From contig CAITVK010000053.1 in assembly GCA_903895845.1 (NCBI GenBank), forward strand, positions 62,001-126,000: 64,000 bases of DNA. Direction: 5' to 3'. A model generated the notes under the pieces. It was not told the DNA's origin, made no database searches, and saw only the letters and a program-made list of their open reading frames with translations. Each line of letters starts with the position of its first letter. Position 1 is the first letter of the stretch. Below, piece after piece: positions 10,804-18,282 of this stretch. The position numbers and the translations under genes were made by a program. Origin of the DNA: an uncultured Chitinophagaceae bacterium. Its GTDB lineage: Bacteria; Bacteroidota; Bacteroidia; Chitinophagales; Chitinophagaceae.

Positions 10804-13272
10804 ATGATGAAAAGAACATTTTTGATTTCTCTACTTACAATATTTCTTTTTACTACTTACTCTCAACTCCCTTCTGCTAGCAGCACAGAAATTTTTACTC
10901 AGCTAAAAAAACTGAAAGTGCTAGGAAGCGTGTTATATATAGCTGCCCATCCTGATGATGAAAATAATACTTTGTTGCCTTGGTTTGCTAAGGAGAAGCT
11001 ATATCGAACTGCATACTTGAGTCTTACTCGTGGAGATGGTGGACAGAACCTTTTGGGTAGTGAACAAGGGGTAGAATTAGGGATGATTCGTACACAAGAA
11101 TTATTAGCTGCACGAAGGATTGATGGTAGTGAGCAATATTTTAGTCGAGCTTTTGAATTTGGTTTCTGCAAGAATGCCCAAGAGGCGTTGAGAATTTGGG
11201 GTAAGGATAAGATATTGAGTGATGTTGTTTGGATAATCCGTAAATATCAACCCGACATAATAATTACACGCTTTCCAGGAGATGCGAGGGCGGGGCACGG
11301 TCATCATGCTGCCTCTTCTTTGTTGGCTAACGAAGCTTTTAATGCTGCTGCCGACCCCACAAAGTTTCCCGAGCAGTTTAAATATGGTGTTGCACCTTGG
11401 CAGGCGAAAAGAATACTATGGAATACTTTCAACTTTGGTGGTAACAATACAACCGCCGAAGACCAATTGAAAATAGATGTTGGTGGTTATAATCCTTTGC
11501 TAGGTGAAAGCTATGGAGAAATAGGAGGGGAGGCGAGGAGTATGCATAAAAGTCAGGGTGAAGGCCGCCCTAGAAGACGTGGTGAGTTTATTGAATACTT
11601 TAAAACTACCGGAGGTGATGCCCCTACAGGGGATTTGATGGATGGCATAGATATTAGCTGGAAAAGAATGGCCGGTGGAGAAGCAATACAATCCAAAATA
11701 AATGGTATCATCAGTGAATACAATATTGAGAATCCTGCTTTAAGTGTGCCGGCTTTGGTGGATTTATATAAGACTATCAAAGCTTTGCCTGAAAGTAATT
11801 GGCGTAATAAGAAACTACAGGAAGTACAAGATATTATAGAAGCTTGCAGTGGGTTATTTACAGAAGCTACAACTAGCCAACAAACAGTTGCACAAGGAGA
11901 TAACTTAAAAGTAAATTTCTTCTTGAACAATCGTTCTTCTACCAATGCAATACTGCAACACATCAATATAGATGGATGGGATACCTCTGTGAATATTCCT
12001 TTGGGCATTAACAAAAACGTTCCTGTCAATCACACAATTGCTGTGGCTAGCAATAAAAAGATATCTCAGCCTTACTGGTTAGAGTATCCGTTGGATGGCG
12101 GCAGCTTCGATGTGCGTGACCAGAACCTGATTGGTAAGGCAGAAAATGAGCCAGCCTATCAAGTTACTTATTCGGTACTAATCAATGGTGAACCCTTTAC
12201 CATCAAAAGACCTGTGCAATACAAGGTTGTTGACCCAGCAAAAGGAGAAATCTATCAGCCCATTGCTATCCTTCCTAAGATGGAATTGAATTATACCAAA
12301 GACAATTATGTTTCAATAAATGGTACACCTGTTAAGGCTGATGTACATTTTAAATCCAATGTGAAAGATAGCGTTCTATACATTGTTAAACAACAATACA
12401 CCGACAACTGGACATATAGCGATAAGATAATCAAATATGGAACTTACAATAACACTGAAAATAGTTGGAATGGCATATTCACTCCAAAGAATAAGAACGC
12501 TAACTCTACAGAGGTGACAAGCCTCACTGCTAATGATGGTTTATATGATAGCTATACCAAGACCATCGCTTACGATCATATCCCGACCATTACCTATTTC
12601 CCGAAGGCAAAAGCCAATCTGGTGAATGTAGATTGTAAGATAATGGGCAAAAAGATTGGTTACATCGTTGGTGCTGGCGATAAAATACCCGATGCTTTGT
12701 TGAATATGGGCTATGAAGTAAAGTTTCTTACCGAAGTTGATATTAATACCGCTACATTAAAACAATATGATGCCATTATCACGGGAATCAGGGCGTATAA
12801 CTTGTTAGAATGGCTCACAAATAAGAACGATATTCTGATGGATTATGTAAAGAATGGAGGCAACCTAATCGTTCAATATGCCAAAAGCAATACTGTTGGT
12901 AGCAAGAATATCAAGATGGGACCTTATCCTTTTATGGTCAATAGTTTATCCCGAGTTACCGAAGAAGATGCGGCAGTTCATTTCTTATTACCCAACAATC
13001 CTTTACTTAACTATCCAAACAAAATAACCGATAAAGATTTTGAAGGATGGACACAAGAACGCAGCACTTATCAAGCGGAACAAATAGACCCACACTATGA
13101 ATGTGTATTAGGAATGAAGGATAGTGGCGATAAAGCAGATGGCAATGGCAGCCTGATTACCACTAAATATGGCAAAGGTCGATTTACTTATGTAAGCCTG
13201 GTATTATTCCGTCAATTACCTGCTGGAGTGCCGGGTGCATATCGATTAATGGCAAACTTAATCGCCCACTAA
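10804..13272 (+). CDS. PIG-L family deacetylase, secreted, long form
   Basis: An 822-residue protein with a signal peptide. The N-terminal domain is PIG-L/LmbE: the zinc-binding AAHPDDE near residue 52, RGDGGQN, and the second metal histidines in GHGHHAAS near 165. Family members remove N-acetyl or similar groups from sugars or small thiols. The remainder has beta-sandwich-like segments and a C-terminal domain of the glutamine-amidotransferase-like fold (MGYEVKFLTEVD, YDAIITGIRAYN, GNLIVQY), the architecture seen in long Bacteroidota PIG-L proteins. Followed closely by a 48-residue membrane protein and a sodium symporter, probably one transcription unit. Confidence 0.87.
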   Translation: MMKRTFLISLLTIFLFTTYSQLPSASSTEIFTQLKKLKVLGSVLYIAAHPDDENNTLLPWFAKEKLYRTAYLSLTRGDGGQNLLGSEQGVELGMIRTQELLAARRIDGSEQYFSRAFEFGFCKNAQEALRIWGKDKILSDVVWIIRKYQPDIIITRFPGDARAGHGHHAASSLLANEAFNAAADPTKFPEQFKYGVAPWQAKRILWNTFNFGGNNTTAEDQLKIDVGGYNPLLGESYGEIGGEARSMHKSQGEGRPRRRGEFIEYFKTTGGDAPTGDLMDGIDISWKRMAGGEAIQSKINGIISEYNIENPALSVPALVDLYKTIKALPESNWRNKKLQEVQDIIEACSGLFTEATTSQQTVAQGDNLKVNFFLNNRSSTNAILQHINIDGWDTSVNIPLGINKNVPVNHTIAVASNKKISQPYWLEYPLDGGSFDVRDQNLIGKAENEPAYQVTYSVLINGEPFTIKRPVQYKVVDPAKGEIYQPIAILPKMELNYTKDNYVSINGTPVKADVHFKSNVKDSVLYIVKQQYTDNWTYSDKIIKYGTYNNTENSWNGIFTPKNKNANSTEVTSLTANDGLYDSYTKTIAYDHIPTITYFPKAKANLVNVDCKIMGKKIGYIVGAGDKIPDALLNMGYEVKFLTEVDINTATLKQYDAIITGIRAYNLLEWLTNKNDILMDYVKNGGNLIVQYAKSNTVGSKNIKMGPYPFMVNSLSRVTEEDAAVHFLLPNNPLLNYPNKITDKDFEGWTQERSTYQAEQIDPHYECVLGMKDSGDKADGNGSLITTKYGKGRFTYVSLVLFRQLPAGVPGAYRLMANLIAH

Positions 13273-13278
13273 AACAAC

Positions 13279-13425
13279 ATGAACACAAGAAGAGGGATCG
13301 GCGTATTTGGAATCGTACTAATAGGACTAATCATTGGGGAGTTCCTAAAGAATGTAAAGATTGGGTTAATCATCGGGTTAGCTCTCGGATTATTAGCAAG
13401 TGGAATGCTACGACGTAATTCCTAA
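13279..13425 (+). CDS. 48-residue hydrophobic membrane protein
   Basis: ATG at 13279, stop at 13423-13425. The product begins MNTRRGIGVFGIVLIGLIIG and ends LASGMLRRNS: two short glycine-rich hydrophobic helices joined by EFLKNVKI, with a positively charged start. It begins 6 bp after the PIG-L stop and lies 26 bp before the symporter start on the same strand, so co-expression is likely. Not recognised; the spacing and composition support a real gene, perhaps a symporter partner. Confidence 0.6.
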   Translation: MNTRRGIGVFGIVLIGLIIGEFLKNVKIGLIIGLALGLLASGMLRRNS

Positions 13426-13451
13426 TTCTTAATTCCTAATTGACATCATTC

Positions 13452-15176
13452 ATGAGTCATCTCGATTGGATAGTCCTGATATGTACACTCGCCTGCATCG
13501 TTGCGTATGGGCTGTACAAAAGCCGTACTTCCAAGAATCTAGAAGGTTATTTCCTCAGTAATCGCAGTCTCCCTTGGTACTTAGTGTTACTCAGTATCAT
13601 GGGAACACAAGCGAGTGCCATCACTTTTCTCTCCGCACCGGGACAAGCTTTCACCGATGGAATGCGCTTTGTACAATACTATTTCGGACTGCCATTGGCA
13701 ATGATTATCCTCTGCATCACCTTCGTTCCGTTATACAGTAAACTAAAAGTTTTCACTGCCTACGAATATCTCGAAAAGCGTTTCGATTCTAAAACCCGCA
13801 CCTTCACCTCCTTACTTTTCCTCGTATCTCGCGGACTTTCCACTGGCGTTAGCATCTATGCCCCGTCTATCATATTGTCTTCTTTATTGGGTTGGGATAT
13901 CTTCTGGACCAACATCGTAATGGGAGGCTTTCTTATCATCTATACCGTAAGTGGTGGCGCAAAAGCAGTTGCTTATACACAGAAGATACAAATGGTTATC
14001 ATCTTATTTGGGATGGTAGCTGCCGGATATTGCATGATACATTACCTCCCTCAAGGTGTAGGATTCAAGCAGGCATTGCAACTTAGTGGGGTAGGAGGGA
14101 AGATGAATGTGATAACCACTGGCTTCACCTCAAAGGGGTTCGATTGGAAGGACAAGTACAACATCATTAGTGGTGTCATTGGAGGATTCTTCCTGGCACT
14201 TTCTTATTTCGGCACCGATCAGTCACAAGTTGGACGTTACCTTACTGCCAAAAACAATACACAAAGTAGGATTGGTTTGCTCATGAATGGATTGGTAAAA
14301 GTGCCCATGCAGTTCTTTATCCTATTGTTGGGGGCTATGTTGTTTGCCTTTTATCAGTTCAATGCAGCTCCTGTTTTCTTCAATAAAGCCCTTGTCGATA
14401 AAGGCAAGCAAACTGCTTATGCCCCGCAGTTATCTTCCCTCGAAAATGCTTATTACAACCAGCAATTGCAGCAGCAAGCCAATAGTAAATTGTACCTAGC
14501 ACATACTACCGACACCACTTTTACCCACAACATCAAGCAAGGTGCTACCAAATTGGCAACTATTCAACAGCAATATAAAACCACCCTCAAGCAAGCCCTT
14601 CCCGATGCCGATACCAACGATACCAACTATATCTTTCTCCGTTTTGTAATAGATTTCTTGCCCAAAGGCTTAGTCGGATTGCTAATAGCCATCATCTTTA
14701 TGAGTGCGTGGGGTTCCATTGCCGCCGCCCTCAATGCCCTCGCATCCTGCACAATGATCGACTTCCATCGTACCATAAAAAAGGATTATTCCCGTTTTGC
14801 CAACGATGCCGCAGTGTGCCATTACGAGTATAAAACCGCCCGTTACTACACCCTCGCTTGGGGCATTTTCAGCATCATCACTGCCGAATTCTCCACTGGC
14901 ATCGGCAGCCTCATCGAAGCGGTAAACGTGTTAGGCTCCCTGTTTTATGGCGTCATCCTCGGCATCTTCCTCGTCGGGTTCTACCTCAAATCCATTGGTG
15001 CCAACGCCGTTTTCTATGCCGCCATCATCAGCGAATTGTTCGTCATCACCCTCTTCACCCTCGACAAATACAACATCATCGGCCTCGGCTTCCTCTGGCT
15101 CAACGTCTTCGGCGCATTGGCGGTAGTGATGATCAGTGCACTAATTCATCTAGTTATCAAAAAAGATGACAAATAG
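13452..15176 (+). CDS. Sodium:solute symporter (SSS family)
   Basis: A 574-residue inner-membrane transporter with about 13-14 helices. SSS features: an early GYFLSNRSLPWYLVLLSIMGTQASAITFLSAPG segment (sodium-binding TM1 region) and SYFGTDQSQVGRYL. An inserted soluble loop (about 320-395) is typical of the Bacteroidota branch. I start at ATG 13452; a TTG at 13440 would add four residues. The paired PIG-L deacetylase suggests the substrate is a sugar or amino-sugar product. The last 600 bp use many C-ending codons compared with the first half. Confidence 0.9.
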   Translation: MSHLDWIVLICTLACIVAYGLYKSRTSKNLEGYFLSNRSLPWYLVLLSIMGTQASAITFLSAPGQAFTDGMRFVQYYFGLPLAMIILCITFVPLYSKLKVFTAYEYLEKRFDSKTRTFTSLLFLVSRGLSTGVSIYAPSIILSSLLGWDIFWTNIVMGGFLIIYTVSGGAKAVAYTQKIQMVIILFGMVAAGYCMIHYLPQGVGFKQALQLSGVGGKMNVITTGFTSKGFDWKDKYNIISGVIGGFFLALSYFGTDQSQVGRYLTAKNNTQSRIGLLMNGLVKVPMQFFILLLGAMLFAFYQFNAAPVFFNKALVDKGKQTAYAPQLSSLENAYYNQQLQQQANSKLYLAHTTDTTFTHNIKQGATKLATIQQQYKTTLKQALPDADTNDTNYIFLRFVIDFLPKGLVGLLIAIIFMSAWGSIAAALNALASCTMIDFHRTIKKDYSRFANDAAVCHYEYKTARYYTLAWGIFSIITAEFSTGIGSLIEAVNVLGSLFYGVILGIFLVGFYLKSIGANAVFYAAIISELFVITLFTLDKYNIIGLGFLWLNVFGALAVVMISALIHLVIKKDDK

Positions 15177-15334
15177 GATTGTAAAATTTTTTCAACTACT
15201 ATCAATTTAATCTTTTTTTCAATCAAGTCAAAAAAATGTTAGAAGGGTAATTATCTGCTGCTATTATTCATACTTACTCAAGAAAGTTCTCCACTACCCT
15301 TATCTTCACTTCTCATCTTCAATAAAAAAGAATT

Positions 15335-15748
15335 ATGTGGTACATCTTTGCTTTACTCTCAGCCTTATTTGCTGCGCTCACTGCCATCTTTGCTAAAGTG
15401 GGCATTAAAGGGGTAAACCCTGATGTGGCAACAGCCATCCGTTCTGTCATCATACTTATCATCGTCTGGATGATTGTGTTGGTGAGGGGAGGGGCAGGAA
15501 CAATTGGTTCTCTGAGTAAAACCAATTGGATATTCATTACTTTGTCGGGGGTGGCAACTGGTCTGTCGTGGGTGTTTTACTTCAAGGCTTTACAACTAGG
15601 GAAGGTATCGCAAGTAGCACCTGTTGATAAGTTGAGTGTGGCGTTGGTAATCATACTATCTGCCGTTTTCTTGAAAGAAGCATTGACCATCAAAACAGCA
15701 ATTGGAGCCTTGTTAATCATCGCCGGTACATTAGTATTGATATTTTAA
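15335..15748 (+). CDS. Half-size EamA/DMT family transporter
   Basis: A 137-residue protein with about five hydrophobic helices and one EamA domain (WYIFALLSALFAALTAIFAKVG at the N-terminus, FLKEALTIKTAIGALLIIAG at the C-terminus). Full-size drug/metabolite transporters have two such domains; single-domain versions act as homo-oligomers. Substrate unknown. The 158-bp spacer before it is AT-rich with no clear element. Confidence 0.85.
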   Translation: MWYIFALLSALFAALTAIFAKVGIKGVNPDVATAIRSVIILIIVWMIVLVRGGAGTIGSLSKTNWIFITLSGVATGLSWVFYFKALQLGKVSQVAPVDKLSVALVIILSAVFLKEALTIKTAIGALLIIAGTLVLIF

Positions 15749-15832
15749 AAAGTAAAGAAGTATTAGTTAACACTAATTTTACGGCCTGAATAAGTGACGA
15801 TTGGTTAATTAAAGGATTGAAATAGAGTAGCA

Positions 15833-17092
15833 ATGAAAGTATTTAAGTTTGGAGGTGCAAGTGTGCAGGATGTAGACAGGATAAAGAATGTGGGAAAGAT
15901 AATAGGGGAGTATGCGGGTGAGCAATTGATGATAATTATATCGGCAATGGGAAAAACCACCAATGCCTTGGAGAAAGTAGCTGAAGCCTTTTTTGCTGGA
16001 AACAAAGAGCAGGCATTGCAGTTGTTTCATGTGGTTAAGAACCAACACCTCACGATGGCTAAATATTTATTGGTGACCAATTACAACCCTTGCTATGATC
16101 AGTTGAATGACTTTTTTACAGAAGTTGAATGGTTGTTGCACGATAAGCCTGTGCGTGAATACGACTATTACTACGATCAGATTGTATGTGTAGGCGAGTT
16201 GCTGAGTACTTCTATTGTTAGCTTTTATTTAAACGAAATAGGCCTCAGAAACACCTGGAATGATGTGCGTGACATTGTACGCACAGACAATAATTTTCGT
16301 GACGCCACCATAGACTGGAAACGAAGTGCTGAAGCTGCTAAGAACTTGATAGATTTCACTAAATCTGACATCTATATCACACAAGGATTTATTGGGGCCA
16401 CTGATGATAATGAAAGCACTACCTTGGGAAGAGAGGGAAGCGACTTCTCGGCAGCAATATTTGCAAACATATTCGATGCTGAAAGTCAGACCATATGGAA
16501 AGACGTGGAAGGGGTGATGAATGCTGATCCAAAAGCGTTTCCTGAAGCGCAGATACTTTCAGAACTAAGCTTTGATGAAGTGATAGAAATGGCGTATTAT
16601 GGTGCACAGGTTATTCACCCCAAAACAATAAAACCGCTAGAGAATAAAGGCATCCCTCTGTATGTTAAATGCTTTCTGGACAGTAGTTTGCCGGGGACTA
16701 TCATTACAAAAAAACACCCGAAGAGCCTGCCACCTATTTACGTGGTGAAAGACAAACAGGTGTTGGTATACTTGCATAGTCAGGACTTTTCCTTTGTGGG
16801 AGATGAACCCATCATTGCCTTATATCAGATATTCAAAGACATCAAGATTAAACCCAATCTGATACAGACTGGTGCCATCAGCGTGCAGTTGTGTGTGGAT
16901 GATCGCCCTGAAAAAGTTGAACAACTTGCAGCCGCAGCTGCAGCTGTATTTGATGTTCAGATAGAAAAGGGACTGTCGTTGTTGAGCATCAGGCATTATA
17001 ATTCAGACATTATAGCTAGACTAACCGATGGGAAACAGATTCTGCTGGAGCAAAAGACAACAGATACTTTACAGATTGTTTACAGAGGGTAG
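15833..17092 (+). CDS. Aspartate kinase
   Basis: Phosphorylates aspartate, the entry to lysine, threonine and methionine synthesis. 419 residues: the kinase domain starts MKVFKFGGASVQD and has TTLGREGSDFSAA with the substrate-binding serine/aspartate, then two ACT-like regulatory segments from about 300 (VYLHSQDFSFVGDEPI and ISVQLCVDD). It is monofunctional, with no homoserine dehydrogenase domain. Isolated on the + strand, facing a reverse gene 5 bp beyond its stop. Which end product controls it cannot be told. Confidence 0.93.
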   Translation: MKVFKFGGASVQDVDRIKNVGKIIGEYAGEQLMIIISAMGKTTNALEKVAEAFFAGNKEQALQLFHVVKNQHLTMAKYLLVTNYNPCYDQLNDFFTEVEWLLHDKPVREYDYYYDQIVCVGELLSTSIVSFYLNEIGLRNTWNDVRDIVRTDNNFRDATIDWKRSAEAAKNLIDFTKSDIYITQGFIGATDDNESTTLGREGSDFSAAIFANIFDAESQTIWKDVEGVMNADPKAFPEAQILSELSFDEVIEMAYYGAQVIHPKTIKPLENKGIPLYVKCFLDSSLPGTIITKKHPKSLPPIYVVKDKQVLVYLHSQDFSFVGDEPIIALYQIFKDIKIKPNLIQTGAISVQLCVDDRPEKVEQLAAAAAAVFDVQIEKGLSLLSIRHYNSDIIARLTDGKQILLEQKTTDTLQIVYRG

Positions 17093-17097
17093 GGAGG

Positions 17098-17997
17098 CTA
17101 CAATTTATTCATGGTAATATCGAAAATATTGGCTGTTGAAGCCTTTATTTTTATAATAGTCACATTCTCTTCGTAACCAGCTTTTGAAAAGGAGGCTATT
17201 CCTCTTCCGGCTTTTGTCTTTTTATAAATCAACTTGCCATCGCTATTGCTGATTGGGGTCTCTTCTGATTTGTCTAATGTCCCGGCCACATTTTTTAACG
17301 GTAATCCTGTGTTACTATCTGTTATTTTAACAGTTAAGGTTGTAGGCGTTTTTTCTTCCTCCTCTGGGCGGTCACACAAGGCTATTAAATCGGCATAAAA
17401 ATCAACATGTGTGTCTTTGTAACGGTCAGCGGCTTCGAAAATGTAGAGGATGTCTGTTTCAGTGCGCTTTAAATCAGCTTTGAATTCGAATGTTAATTCG
17501 GGTGATATCCTATCTTTTTGCAATGAAGAACCTGGCATATTTGCAAAAGTGTTGATGAGTTTGCCAAGTTCATCTAATTGCTTTTTACTGATATTTTTGG
17601 GAAATAAGTCCTTGCTTTTTTCGGTAAGAAGGTTGTAAGCATTTCTCAATCGTTGCTCGGTAACTAAATCATTGGCTTTAGAAAAGTGTAAATACCAAAC
17701 TTTTACGTCTGAATACCACCCCTCTTTGCCCAATGATGTCAGTGTTTTTGTTGCAATTTCACAAAGTGTGCTAGCTAATGTGCAAACCTCTTTTTTTAGT
17801 CGGGCTTTGTCATGATTTTGTATCACATTATTCTTCAATATTTCGTCAAGTGTTTCTGAAGCTGTTTGCAGGTCTTTTTTTAGTTTCTCATAAAAGTGGA
17901 ATAATGATGCGTCTTTCTCAATTATTTTAATGTTGGATTCCAAAAAATCAATCACGGCAATATTGCGCTTCATTTTTGCCTTCTGCAAGTCAGTCAT
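17098..17997 (-). CDS. Hypothetical protein with C-terminal carboxypeptidase-regulatory-like domain
   Basis: A 299-residue protein without a signal peptide. Residues 1-200 are helical and lysine-rich (DFLESNIKIIEKDASLFHFY and following). The last 75 residues read as a small beta-sandwich of the carboxypeptidase-regulatory type: TVKITDSNTGLPLKNVAGTL, then a GRGIASFSKAGYEE turn. The N-terminal part is unrecognised. Converges on aspartate kinase with only 5 bp between stops. Confidence 0.6.
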   Translation of the reverse strand: MTDLQKAKMKRNIAVIDFLESNIKIIEKDASLFHFYEKLKKDLQTASETLDEILKNNVIQNHDKARLKKEVCTLASTLCEIATKTLTSLGKEGWYSDVKVWYLHFSKANDLVTEQRLRNAYNLLTEKSKDLFPKNISKKQLDELGKLINTFANMPGSSLQKDRISPELTFEFKADLKRTETDILYIFEAADRYKDTHVDFYADLIALCDRPEEEEKTPTTLTVKITDSNTGLPLKNVAGTLDKSEETPISNSDGKLIYKKTKAGRGIASFSKAGYEENVTIIKIKASTANIFDITMNKL

Positions 17998-18219
17998 TCT
18001 AAAATTTTTATAAATTTAAAGGGTTTTATTCTTAATGCTTTATCTATTATTGGAAATGTTTTGAATTATCATTAAATATGTTTTCCTTCTATCAACTGCT
18101 TTAGATATTTCGAGGTTTAAGATTCTTTCAAAGTGTGCTTGATTATGTATACTTGCTAAGATACTGTGTTGTAAATAGTTTCTTGGGTTAAATGCGTCTG
18201 CCAACCCCTTTGTTTTCCT

Positions 18220-18227
18220 TACTTTTG
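18220..18227 (+). promoter_or_regulatory. Candidate -7 element for valS
   Basis: TACTTTTG fits TAnnTTTG and lies about 55 bp before the valS ATG. There is no well-placed -33 TTG. The rest of 17998-18282 shows no structure I can name. Confidence 0.35.
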
Positions 18228-18282
18228 ACGCCTTGATAGGAATTATTATTTATAAAAAAGACTGTTTTAGTACAGATAAGCA

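Noticed and set aside
14858-15169. His/Arg-rich forward ORF inside the symporter gene
   Set aside because: Shadow frame of a C-rich codon stretch; the symporter frame has clear homology.
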